Shown one piece after another: positions 1-7,984 of a DNA stretch of 64,000 nt (positions are counted from its first letter, which is position 1; every line of letters starts with the position of its first letter). Location of the stretch: the NCBI GenBank assembly GCA_027067055.1, contig JAMOMK010000131.1, positions 1 through 64,000 of the forward strand, in the 5' to 3' direction. The translations under genes and the position numbers were made by a program. The DNA comes from Lysobacterales bacterium (GTDB lineage: Bacteria > Pseudomonadota > Gammaproteobacteria > Xanthomonadales > Marinicellaceae). Below the pieces are notes generated by a model. It had not been told where the DNA came from. It did not search any database and saw only the letters and a program-made list of their open reading frames with translations.

Positions 1-98
1 CTCACATTGTTTTAACATTAAGGGCTCTGGTTCAGTCAGGCGATCGGTGGGAGCAGTTTTGGGATAAGATAAATAGATACGGGGTTAATTTAAAATGA
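1..98 (+). CDS. C-terminal end of an unrecognised protein (partial)
   Basis: A frame open from the window edge (codons from base 3) reads about 31 residues and stops at TGA 96-98. It includes the stretch ALVQSGDRWEQFWDKINRYG, whose mixed aromatic and charged composition looks like real protein. I do not recognise the family and the start lies outside the window. It may be the 3' end of a host gene next to the transposon, or a remnant. Confidence 0.3.
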   Translation, partial: HIVLTLRALVQSGDRWEQFWDKINRYGVNLK

Positions 99-111
99 TG
101 TTACATTGTGA

Positions 112-333
112 CAAGGCTGCACCCATTCATTTAATCTAAACTCACCGGCAAGTGTTGATTATTTGATAACTGACAGACCGACAGCTAATGGAAACCTTGA
201 TACATTATTAAGTAATAACCCAACATGGAGTTTGGCACGATTACACCAAATGTTGATTGTCTATTATCCTGATAGTGTTGATGAAACTGTCATATTGGGG
301 GTTTGTGTGAAACGCCTCCAAAAGTACCAGTAG
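112..333 (+). pseudogene. Open frame of unknown function running into the Tn3 left end
   Basis: Stop-free frame from 112 to a TAG at 331-333, inside the transposon terminal repeat. It has no obvious start codon. The middle reads like protein (for example TDRPTANGNLDTLLSNN). The last dozen codons are transposon DNA, so the gene was probably interrupted at base 296/297. I do not recognise the domain. The sequence beyond the right end of the transposon (5716 on) does not continue this frame, so the two flanks were not originally adjacent. Confidence 0.3.
297..333 (+). repeat. Tn3 terminal inverted repeat, left
   Basis: Starts with five G and ends at the G of CCAGTAG. It pairs with 5679-5715 on the other strand with two mismatches over 37 bases. 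These are the transposase-binding ends. Confidence 0.9.
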
Positions 334-342
334 TGAGTCACA

Positions 343-882
343 TTACTTCTTAGCTTTGTCTTTACTCTCATTACTTTGTGGCCAAATAAAACCAATAGGT
401 TTTTTATTTGATTGAGCCTCTACCATTTTATTCAATGTTTCAAAAACAATACCAAATTTTTCATCGTATTCATATCTCAAATGATCTATTGAAAGTTTCA
501 AGTCATCTACTTGTGTAATCATTTTTCTGAGTTTAATAAAAGAGCGTATAATAGCTATATTCACCTTAATAGCACGTTCACTTTTCAAAACACCAGACAG
601 CATTGCTATGCCCTGTTCAGTGAATGCATTCGGGGCTGTTCTCCTGCCTCCCCATCTTGATGTCACAGATTGTGATTTCAAGAGTTTCATTTCTTCTTTT
701 GAAAGTTGAAACATAAAATCGCTTGGGAAACGTTCCATGTTACGTTTTACTGCTTGATTTACTTGTCTTGTTTCAACACCATAAAGAGCTGCTATATCTG
801 AATCAAGCATAGCCTTAACCCCTCGAACAACAAAGATTGTTGGGAGAATATTTTCTAAGGTAATTTCATTATTCAATGTCAT
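343..882 (-). CDS. ORF6N-domain (KilA-N-like) DNA-binding protein
   Basis: 179 aa. Residues about 10-95 match the ORF6N domain of phage and plasmid antirepressor-like proteins: FVVRGVKAMLDSDIAALYGV, then VNQAVKRNMERFP, DFMFQLS and a TEQGIAML segment. The C-terminal 60 residues are charged and likely helical. In phages this domain is linked to DNA binding in regulatory proteins; the target here is unknown. It is the outermost cargo gene, ending 10 bp inside the left terminal repeat, and follows the PP-loop gene after a 45-bp gap in the same direction. Small ORF6N genes are common in mobile elements, so this one was probably acquired with the transposon. Confidence 0.85.
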   Translation of the reverse strand: MTLNNEITLENILPTIFVVRGVKAMLDSDIAALYGVETRQVNQAVKRNMERFPSDFMFQLSKEEMKLLKSQSVTSRWGGRRTAPNAFTEQGIAMLSGVLKSERAIKVNIAIIRSFIKLRKMITQVDDLKLSIDHLRYEYDEKFGIVFETLNKMVEAQSNKKPIGFIWPQSNESKDKAKK

Positions 883-927
883 TCTTCTTTATCTCTACGT
901 TTTGTGTGATTTGTTTTGAAAATCGAA

Positions 928-1689
928 TCAAGCCACATTAAGTTTTATTGATTCAATTTCACACATTAGCCCACATGAAAAATTCGGTTCATTTAATATG
1001 TTGCCAGCATTTGGATCAAGTTCGTCCAAGTATACATTAACTTTTCCATTACTTGTATCTTTCCTAATTATTGAAATTCCTATTTCTCTTTCAACTTTAG
1101 CCATTCTTTGAAAAACTGTTGGAAACTTAACACGTATCAAGTTCCAGTAACCCATGCCACCTTTTGGGCAACCGATACAATTATTATTTAAAAAGCCTAG
1201 CTTGTACATGGTTGGTATTTCAATACCTGCTTTTTTCAACATTCCCAAACAATCATCTTTAGTTAACCATTTTTCAATTAAAATAGTTCTAATTACTCTT
1301 TCTGGGTTTTGCTCTATAAAACGTTTAACCCTGTGTTTTTCTTCAATTGTATAACCGAATATTTCTACATCTCCGAATTTTACATACTTTCTTGCAACAA
1401 TCTTTTTAAGTTCCGTGGTACACCTTGCGCCACGTGGTCCAACCAAGTATTTTGTTTTTTTAAAAACGTCCCATGTATCTTCATATTTTTCAGATTTAAC
1501 AATTTTTATTTTTTTACCGAACCATTTTTGACAATCTATCAAGAACCTTAAATTATCAGGGTGTTCTGATCCTGTGTCTTGATATATTACTTCAATATCT
1601 GGGTTCTCTTGAATCGCTAGTTTTGTTGCAACTGCGCTGGCAGCACCGCATGAAAACCATGCTATTGTTTTATTTTTAGTTGTTTTCAT
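928..1689 (-). CDS. PAPS-reductase-like PP-loop protein (transposon cargo)
   Basis: 253 aa, adenine nucleotide alpha-hydrolase fold of the phosphoadenosine-phosphosulfate reductase superfamily. The N-terminal IAWFSCGAASAVATK is a variant PP-loop (SxGxxS), followed by YQDTGSEHPD. Paired cysteines (RCTTELKK, NNNCIGCPKGG and a C-terminal CGLMC) could bind an Fe-S cluster, as in DndC/TtcA-type sulfur transferases. Similar short proteins are frequent in phages. Real PAPS reductases end with a different Cys motif and sit with sulfate-assimilation genes, which are absent here. A role in nucleic-acid sulfuration or another ATP-dependent modification is possible but not shown. The family is fairly sure, the function unknown. 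Confidence 0.8.
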   Translation of the reverse strand: MKTTKNKTIAWFSCGAASAVATKLAIQENPDIEVIYQDTGSEHPDNLRFLIDCQKWFGKKIKIVKSEKYEDTWDVFKKTKYLVGPRGARCTTELKKIVARKYVKFGDVEIFGYTIEEKHRVKRFIEQNPERVIRTILIEKWLTKDDCLGMLKKAGIEIPTMYKLGFLNNNCIGCPKGGMGYWNLIRVKFPTVFQRMAKVEREIGISIIRKDTSNGKVNVYLDELDPNAGNILNEPNFSCGLMCEIESIKLNVA

Positions 1690-1755
1690 TATAATATTTC
1701 CAAAGATTTTACACTTATTATTATAACAAGTCTCATGAATTAATGCACCACCATA

Positions 1756-1944
1756 TCAAGATATTTTCCTTATTCTTTTTATAGCTAGTTCAACAATATA
1801 GGCTTGACTCACATTGTTAAGCTGGGCTAATTTTTTTACTTTTTCACGAGTTTCTTTTGAAACTTTTACAGCTAAATGTTTTTTTGGTTCTTTGCCTTCA
1901 GGTTTTCTTCCTGCCCCTTCTCGTTTACCGCCATGCTTATTCAT
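1756..1944 (-). CDS. Small basic ribbon-helix-helix-like protein
   Basis: 62 aa, strongly basic. It starts with a KREGAGRKP segment, then HLAVKVSKETREKVKKLA and a helical VSQAYIVELAIKRI, the strand-helix-helix pattern of Arc/MetJ-type regulators and antitoxins. Its ATG shares one base with the tnpA TAA (1944), so translation is probably coupled to tnpA. No toxin lies next to it. It may regulate the transposon genes or be an orphan antitoxin; similar lone proteins occur downstream of genes in other elements. Confidence 0.6.
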   Translation of the reverse strand: MNKHGGKREGAGRKPEGKEPKKHLAVKVSKETREKVKKLAQLNNVSQAYIVELAIKRIRKIS

Positions 1945-4900
1945 TATAATGCCTTTATATTATTTATCATTTCATCTAAGTCAGGAACACTTAGATCACT
2001 GTTGAATTCATATCTACCGAATAAATTTATGTGCCTCCATGCAACAGGTGAAAGCCTTTTAACCAAAGCAATAAGCTCTTGATTGTTTTCATTCTCGAAT
2101 CTAATTAAGAGTTTACTTAGCATCGATGCGTTATAATAAATTACTGCATTGGCAATGAGGCGACTACAATCACTTTCAATAGCAATTTCATATTCAGTTG
2201 TTCCTTTAAATTTGCCACCATTTGGGTGGGTGACAGCTCGCACTAATTGATGGTATGCCTCACCTCGGTTTAATGATCTATGAACATTTTGTCTAAAAGT
2301 AATATCGTCAATATAATTGAGCACAAATAAACTCATGTATATATTGTCAAACTCCTAAAGAGCTTTTTTAGTTCTATTTTTTCTGGCATACGAACTTAAT
2401 TTTCTGACAATATTACTCTGGGTGGTTGTTTTCAAGGCCATTGATTTGAATATACGTTGAATGTTTTCGCTTTCACTTAGTATTAAATCTGTTTCAGCTT
2501 GCTTTGATGGTTTGATTAGGTATTCATCAGGATAACCATTAACAGAGTTGAACCCTACCAACTTAGTGGCCTTTTGGTTGATCTGTGTATATCTAGGCGC
2601 CCACTTACGACCAAAAATTTCAAGCAAGACGAAATTTACTTGATTTGTTCCGGCCATATCTACAGAAATAACATCAGGGTTAATTTCAGAAGTATTATTG
2701 AATATAATATCAAAGGCATAATGGCTTTCATGTTCATTGGCACCAATTAGTTTTGCATTAACAGGCACATGGTTAACCACCATAGAATAATTAACTAACC
2801 CTTTATTTAAGCCAAAGTATTTTTTTGAATGTCTTGCTTTAAATGTAGATCTGGAAGCTTCAAATTTCTGACCATCTGCGCTAGCATGTAATGTTCCAAC
2901 ATCAAAATTGTAATATTTGAAAATTGGAAGGCTTGCAATTTTATTAACGATAAGGTCATTAGCCTTTCTGGTGTTTTCTAGTCTAATATGATTTTTGGCT
3001 GTTGTTCTTAACAAGTGTATCTTTGTATCAGAGATATCAGGCATTGTTGTCAACCCAATTCTTTCACCATAAGAAATAATACAAGCCATTATATTACCCC
3101 AGTCTGGCTTATTCTTAGTGTACTTGGGTTGAATGTGTTTAAAGGCTTCAAGAAAGTCACATTCTTGATTGACATATTTCAATATGTTAATAATTCCAAC
3201 TTGGGGCAGTTGCTCATAGAATGGATTGTTAATTGTATCTTCTTGTTTTTTATATGGCAGTCTCCAAGTTACTTCTTGGTTTTTATTAGAGTATTTTAGG
3301 TGGTTGTTTTTCCCCTTTAGAATGTTTTCATTAACTTCTTTGTAACGCTGTTCTAAAATTACTTTTAAATCTTCAAGGCGTTTTTCAATAGGTGTATTCA
3401 AGTTCTTAAAACCTAATGATTCTATTAATTCCTTTTTGTCCTCTAAATCCTTTTGACTAACCAAATCTTCATCAAAACTCTTGTATCGAGTACTTTTACT
3501 ATAATAAATATCGCCAGCATCTAAGCCTTTGCGCAACTGTTGGTAAACATACATTTCATAATGCGAAGGCTTGCAAATGATTGATGTTAGTTTTTTTGGA
3601 ATTATGCTCTTTAATTGTATTAACAATTCTTCTGGATAGTTGCTCCTGCCTGATTCATAAAACTGTTTCAGTTTATCTATAATCTCAATCATTAAATCAT
3701 CAGCTATTGTACTTTTGAAATCAATGGCCATAAATAATGGTCTTATATTCAAAGCTGTTTTTCTTGAGGTCGTATGAATATGCTCCCAAACATAATAATT
3801 TAGCTTTCTTTTCTCCCCTGATAAATAATTAACTACTTGCTGAATTTTATTCTTTTTGATGATTTTAAATGCTTGAGTCTTAATAGAACCAAAAGGTAAA
3901 GAATCATCGATAGATTCATCAATAAAGAAGTTAACTAATTTCCCTGTCTTATCTAGTTGTTTTCTGTTCTCAAGGTGATATTCAGTAAATTGCTTTTCTC
4001 CTATTTTTTTAGATTCCTGATTTGCCATTGTCACTTGATAAATGAAGCTGATAATCAAGTTATCACTCATTTGTTCAAAACAATGATAAACAAAACAAAT
4101 TAAATAAAGATGAGCCTGATCTCTGTTCATATTTTGCAATCGGTGTACTGGATAATATTCAGCCAATGAAGAATAGTATTTTATATTTTCATGTGAAACA
4201 TTTAGCTGTGGTAAGAATATTTTTGAGAACTCATATAGTTTTTGTGTAGCAGAATGTTTTTCTATTTCTTTACGAATTTGCTTTAACCCAAAATCTTTCG
4301 CTCTTTTCTTCAATGCTGTGAGCTGATAAAATGAACCTTCTATTGTTAGTAGTTTGTCCAACTTGTTTTTATGTGTACCAGAAACATTTGAATTAATATA
4401 TTTACAGATTCTTTTTTGTTCCTGGATAATAGACTTGCTTATTATTTTTTGAAATGTACTGTAACCAGGTACAGTGATCCTTTCATCATCAAGAATTCTG
4501 AAAAGCTCAGTAAATATAAAACGAGGCTTTGCATGGGTTTTGCAAATCTGGTCAGTTTTAATTGATAAGTATTCATGTTCTTCTATGCCAAATAATCTAA
4601 ATCCTTGAGATTTTAATATTATTTTCTGTTGAGACAACCGTGTATTCTTTGTAGGCAATGTAATGGTTTCACTTATACCATTAAAATATCGCTTAACTAG
4701 ATAATCATAATCATTCTGAATATCTTCCCATGCGAATACATAAAACTGGTGACTAACTTTAAAATATGCCAACTGCATTAAGTACAAAAGCTTAGAGTTT
4801 GTATTTCTTAAATTCTCGAAAATTAAGGTTTCATTTGGATCAAGTGAAAAAAATGACTCTCTTTCTTCATTATTAAATCTTGGTAGATTAAACAGATCCT

Positions 4901-4949
4901 TAATTTCATCCTTGTTTAAAATAGACAGTCTTTTACTTGATTTAGGCAT
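1944..4949 (-). pseudogene. tnpA: Tn3-family transposase with in-frame amber stop
   Basis: About 1001 codons in one frame, the usual length for Tn3 TnpA, broken by TAG at 2355-2357 (codon 865). Both halves are otherwise intact. Catalytic DDE residues can be placed at D692 (HASADGQKFE), D764 (ISVDMAGTN) and E897 (LNRGEAYHQ), so the stop separates the third acidic residue from the first two. The first 864 codons alone should be inactive. The tail could only be made separately from ATG 2334-2336. A normal protein needs suppression or a Trp/Lys/Gln/Glu-like codon at 865, one base away from TAG. The absence of other damage points to a recent event or a sequencing error. Confidence 0.9.
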
Positions 4950-5099
4950 TATTAATAACGAGCGTTTTTGAGATTATTTTAATTGATTTCAGAATTCCAA
5001 TATATCAAAGACTTAGAATTATCACAAACCTTTCTTGAAATAAAATTATCAATTGATTATTATGACATGAGTTTCAATAATGGTTTATACCAAATAATT
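4950..5099. other. Putative res site and divergent tnpA/tnpR promoter region
   Basis: 150 bp of very AT-rich DNA between the divergent transposase and resolvase starts. In Tn3-type elements with divergent tnpA and tnpR this gap holds the resolvase-binding res subsites and both promoters. Size and position fit. I could not define the subsites by eye. Confidence 0.5.
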
Positions 5100-5654
5100 A
5101 TGCAAATTGGTTACGCAAGAATATCGACTAAGGATCAAAATTTATTATTGCAGCATGAAGCTTTAAATAAAGCTAAATGTGAAAAAATCTATGATGATAA
5201 AATCAGTGGCATTAAAACATCGCGCGATGGATTAAATTTGGCTCTTGAGGTATTAAGAAAGGGTGACACCTTAATTGTTTGGAAATTAGATCGATTAGGC
5301 AGGAGTGTTAAAGATTTGGTTACAATGGTTGGTGATTTAGAAAAACGTGGTGTACATTTCAAAAGTTTAACTGATAATATTGACACCTCAACATCAGCAG
5401 GTAGATTTTTCTTTCATGTCATGGCCAGTCTTGCACAAATGGAACGCGAGTTGCTGATTGAACGTACCAAGGCAGGTTTGGATGTTGCTAGAAAGCGTGG
5501 ACGAATTGGAGGGCGTAAAAGAAAAATGACTGACTCTAAATTAAAATCAGCAAAGAAATTATTGTCCGATGGTGTTCCATCCAAGGACGTGGCTCGTGAT
5601 CTAGGAATATCGGTACCAACTTTGTATCGATGGATTCCAGCATCCGAACGATGA
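5100..5654 (+). CDS. tnpR: Serine resolvase/invertase (TnpR)
   Basis: 184 aa from ATG 5100, the typical TnpR length. An upstream TTG at 4983 would add 39 non-homologous residues across the res region and is rejected. The catalytic domain begins MQIGYARISTKDQN with the active Ser at residue 9 or nearby. KLDRLGRSVKDLV and MASLAQMERELLIERTKAGL are the usual small-serine-recombinase segments, and the C-terminus has a helix-turn-helix (SKDVARDLGISVPTLYRWI). It resolves transposition cointegrates at res. The gene is intact, in contrast to tnpA. Confidence 0.92.
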   Translation: MQIGYARISTKDQNLLLQHEALNKAKCEKIYDDKISGIKTSRDGLNLALEVLRKGDTLIVWKLDRLGRSVKDLVTMVGDLEKRGVHFKSLTDNIDTSTSAGRFFFHVMASLAQMERELLIERTKAGLDVARKRGRIGGRKRKMTDSKLKSAKKLLSDGVPSKDVARDLGISVPTLYRWIPASER

Positions 5655-5678
5655 TTGAAAATGGTTGTCGTTAAATTC

Positions 5679-5715
5679 CTACTGGTACTTTTGGAGGCGT
5701 TTCACACTAAACCCC
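5679..5715 (-). repeat. Tn3 terminal inverted repeat, right
   Basis: Reverse complement starts GGGGTTTAGTGTGAAACGCC and matches the left end at 35 of 37 positions. It abuts the truncated toxin gene at 5716. Confidence 0.9.
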
Positions 5716-5757
5716 ATCTAGCTCAAATTGAGCTTCTTTGACAAGAGAAACTTTCAT
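5716..5757 (-). pseudogene. ParE/RelE-like toxin, first 14 codons only (cut by Tn3)
   Basis: ATG 5755-5757 overlaps the antitoxin TGA in an ATGA arrangement, typical of antitoxin-toxin pairs. The frame reads MKVSLVKEAQFELD, similar to the first strand and helix of ParE/RelE toxins, then hits the transposon end at 5715 and terminates two codons later. The rest of the toxin is not found at the other transposon flank. The match is short, so the family call rests mainly on the partner gene and the overlap. Confidence 0.6.
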
Positions 5758-5966
5758 TTATAACGAGCTAAGGCCTGCTCTAATGGAACAGCTTCAAGCT
5801 TGCCAGATTTATAAGCTTGTAAGCGTGATTCAGCCTCTTTCCCCCACAGTTTATCTAACTCATCATTGGGCTTGTCTAACAATGACAAGATGTTATCAAC
5901 CAACTTGGCTTGCTCAATAGGCTTGAGGTTGCCAACTTCTTGTAAGATTTTTTCTGCTGTTGTCAT
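5754..5966 (-). CDS. Addiction-module antitoxin (PF09720-type), now orphan
   Basis: 70 aa, pattern of the 'putative addiction module component' family: MTTAEKILQEVGNLKPIEQA, a central LVDNILSLLDKP and a C-terminal WGKEAESRLQAYKSGKLEAV. In these loci the antitoxin comes first and overlaps the start of a ParE/RelE mRNA interferase or gyrase toxin gene. Here that toxin is truncated by the Tn3 element. The antitoxin is intact and would have no local partner. Its promoter should lie in 5967-6010. Confidence 0.85.
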   Translation of the reverse strand: MTTAEKILQEVGNLKPIEQAKLVDNILSLLDKPNDELDKLWGKEAESRLQAYKSGKLEAVPLEQALARYK

Positions 5967-6120
5967 ATTGTAATCTTTTATACTTTGTTGACTTATAGCA
6001 TAAATAAATAGTAGTTATATGTCAAATTTAATAACAAACAATAAAAAATTGTAAGTCATCGCAAGGAGAAATGACACCCAATCAAGTTGAGAGTAGACTT
6101 GGCAACCTGTTGAATTTACC

Positions 6121-6170
6121 GTAATCTGATAAAGATTACCACGTCGCGGAGCTCCTCGCAATGACGCAGT
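6121..6170 (-). repeat. Dispersed-repeat-like unit (GTCATTGCGAGGAG type)
   Basis: On the minus strand this reads CTGCGTCATTGCGAGGAGC, then CGCGACGTGGTAATCT, a consensus I recall as a widespread intergenic repeat in unrelated bacteria. It includes a perfect hairpin GTAATCT-gataa-AGATTAC (6121-6139). A shorter degenerate copy may lie at 6055-6075. Confidence 0.45.
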
Positions 6171-6438
6171 TTTTTTTAAAAACTCTGTGTAACTCTGCTA
6201 TTCCTCTGTGCATCTCTGTGTTCCTTAGCAGTCTTAAATATCACCACGATTACCCAATGAGATACCTGCCTTCGCAGGTATGACAACATTTTTTATTTGC
6301 ATTCTTCGCGCCTTCTTTGCGACCTTTGTGTTACGCTTTTAGTCTTGATTTTTCGCTGTGTTCACTGCGCCGCTGTGCGATACTTTCTTTTGCTTTTTAA
6401 ATCTCTGTGTAACTCCATGAAAACACGACAGACTAAAT

Positions 6439-6518
6439 AGTGGCTTCCCTTGTGGGAGCCTTGTTTGATTCAACTTTTTTGCTTTCGTTTGAATTGGAGC
6501 CCACAAGGGACTCCACTA
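6439..6518. repeat. Long inverted repeat after nuoN (REP-like or terminator)
   Basis: The arms TAGTGG..TCCCTTGTGGG and the reverse complement of CCCACAAGGGA..CCACTA pair over about 20 bases with few mismatches around a T-rich centre. It lies 18 bp beyond the nuoN stop. It may end nuo operon transcription or be a palindromic repeat; no clean U-run follows the stem on the minus strand. Confidence 0.5.
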
Positions 6519-6535
6519 CACATGACGAGATGGTT

Positions 6536-7981
6536 TTACAAACTACCTATCGCTTTAACGCAATAACTCAAGATTGATGGGATAAACAACAACAAGCCTA
6601 ACTGTAATAAAGCATTAAAGCTTAGGATTGATTTCACATCGAATCCTGCGGTAATTTCTTGGTCGTTGTCTGACTCATCAAAGTACATGGTTTTGATGAT
6701 TCGAAGGTAATAGAATGAACCGATAACAGCAAATACTACCGCTACGCCAGCTAATACATAATAACCTTGATCAATCACAGCTTTGAGAACCACTAGTTTG
6801 GATATAAAACCAACGAGTGGTGGGAAGCCTGCCATTGAAGCGATGATTAATAACATCATAAAAGCGAACCAACCGTTGCGTTGGTTTAGACCTTTGAAGT
6901 CTGAAATCTTTTCGGCTTCAAAGCCTTTGCATGAAAGCACGATTATCATGCCGAAACCGGCTACACTCATGAGTGCATAAGTGATGATGTAGAACATAGA
7001 AGCAGAATAACCATCTTCGCCACCTAAGAATCCTAATAACATAAAACCGATATGAGAGATTGTCGAATAAGCAAATAAGCGTTTGATGTTGTCTTGTTGC
7101 AAGGCAAATAAGTTACCTATTACTATGGATAAAATGGCAATAACTGCGACAATTTGTTGCCATTGATCAATTACGCCATCAAGCGATTGCGCCAAGATGC
7201 GAATTGCAAATCCAAAAGCGGCAATCTTTGGTGCGGATGATATAAACAAAGTGGTTGCTGTTGGAGCTCCTTGATACACATCAGGAACCCACATATGGAA
7301 CGGGGCTGCACCAAGCTTGAAAGAAACACCAACTAACACAAAGACTAAACCGAAAACAACTAGCAAGGTGTTTTGCGATTGTCCAATAGCAGCAGATATT
7401 TCATCAATCTGCAATGTACCTGTTGCACCATAAATCATACTCATGCCATATAACAACATGCCTGATGCGATTGCACCAAGGATGAAATACTTCATGGCTG
7501 ATTCGTTTGATTGGGCATTGTCTCTATCAAAAGCAACTAATGCATAAGATGTTAATGCCACCAGCTCAAGACCAATATACAAGGTAATGTAGTTGTAACC
7601 CGAAATCATTATCATGATGCCAAGTAAACTAAATAACATCAATGCATAAAACTCACCTTTAAAGATGTTTTTGTTGCGCAGGTATTGTTTGGAATAGATA
7701 AATACAAATAGCATGATGAAATACACCGCTATTTTGAGAACATCTCCCATGTAATCACGAACAAAGTTACCGTTAAACAAAACTTGTTTAACCAGCTCGT
7801 GCGCTCCCATGTGGCTTTTTGCTGTTGCAATGGCTGCAAAGACAACACCGATAATTGAGGTTAAAACTAATAAGCCACCTTTTTCAGAACTTGAAAATAG
7901 ACCTAATATGAGTACAGTACACGCTGTAGCTAGAATGATTAATTCAGGCAGTACAGGTATTAATTCAGACCATCCAAACAT
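6536..7981 (-). CDS. nuoN: NADH-quinone oxidoreductase subunit N
   Basis: 481 aa antiporter-like membrane subunit of complex I, last gene of the nuo operon. About 14 hydrophobic segments run from LIPVLPELIILATACTVLIL to the C-terminus. The family core is visible around residues 120-250 (LYIGLELVALTSYALVAF, the conserved Glu of TM5; then FKLGAAPFHMWVPDVYQGAP with the functional Lys). It forms part of the proton-pumping arm with NuoL and NuoM. It starts 3 bp after the nuoM stop. Confidence 0.97.
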   Translation of the reverse strand: MFGWSELIPVLPELIILATACTVLILGLFSSSEKGGLLVLTSIIGVVFAAIATAKSHMGAHELVKQVLFNGNFVRDYMGDVLKIAVYFIMLFVFIYSKQYLRNKNIFKGEFYALMLFSLLGIMIMISGYNYITLYIGLELVALTSYALVAFDRDNAQSNESAMKYFILGAIASGMLLYGMSMIYGATGTLQIDEISAAIGQSQNTLLVVFGLVFVLVGVSFKLGAAPFHMWVPDVYQGAPTATTLFISSAPKIAAFGFAIRILAQSLDGVIDQWQQIVAVIAILSIVIGNLFALQQDNIKRLFAYSTISHIGFMLLGFLGGEDGYSASMFYIITYALMSVAGFGMIIVLSCKGFEAEKISDFKGLNQRNGWFAFMMLLIIASMAGFPPLVGFISKLVVLKAVIDQGYYVLAGVAVVFAVIGSFYYLRIIKTMYFDESDNDQEITAGFDVKSILSFNALLQLGLLLFIPSILSYCVKAIGSL

Positions 7982-7984
7982 AGT

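Larger units (their letters stand above)
297..5715. mobile_element. Tn3-family transposon, about 5.4 kb, with cargo genes
   Basis: Bounded by 37-bp inverted repeats (297-333 and 5679-5715) that begin GGGG, as is usual for Tn3-family ends, and match at 35 of 37 positions. It encodes a large Tn3-type transposase (minus strand) and a serine resolvase (plus strand), divergently arranged around about 150 bp that should hold res. Three more minus-strand genes lie between tnpA and the left end: a ribbon-helix-helix protein, a PAPS-reductase-like PP-loop protein and an ORF6N protein. The five bases outside each end differ (ATATT against ATCTA), so no target duplication is visible. The tnpA amber codon suggests the element cannot move by itself. 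Confidence 0.9.
5967..6535. other. Gene-free, repeat-rich intergenic region downstream of nuoN
   Basis: 569 bp with no credible gene on either strand. It contains a dispersed-repeat-like unit (about 6060-6170), several variants of the words CTCTGTGT and TTCGCGCC (6180-6420) and a long inverted repeat (6439-6518). I see no tRNA or small-ORF signal. The composition looks like accumulated intergenic repeats between the mobile element and the core operon. Confidence 0.6.

Noticed and set aside
928-1689. Assimilatory PAPS reductase (cysH)
   Set aside because: The variant PP-loop, cysteine arrangement and lack of sulfate-assimilation genes argue against it; only the superfamily is supported.
2355-2357. 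TAG or TGA recoding to explain the stops in tnpA, tnpB and DUF1579
   Set aside because: rsgA ends in TAG and gpmI in TGA with normal lengths, the stops occur only in mobile or decayed genes, and they are of all three types. Ordinary mutation explains them.
4983-5099. Longer resolvase starting at TTG 4983
   Set aside because: The extra 39 residues are not resolvase-like and would be translated from the res region. ATG 5100 gives the normal 184-aa protein.
6180-6420. CRISPR or tandem array from the reiterated CTCTGTGT and TTCGCGCC words
   Set aside because: The words are short, irregularly spaced and variable, without conserved repeats or uniform spacers.
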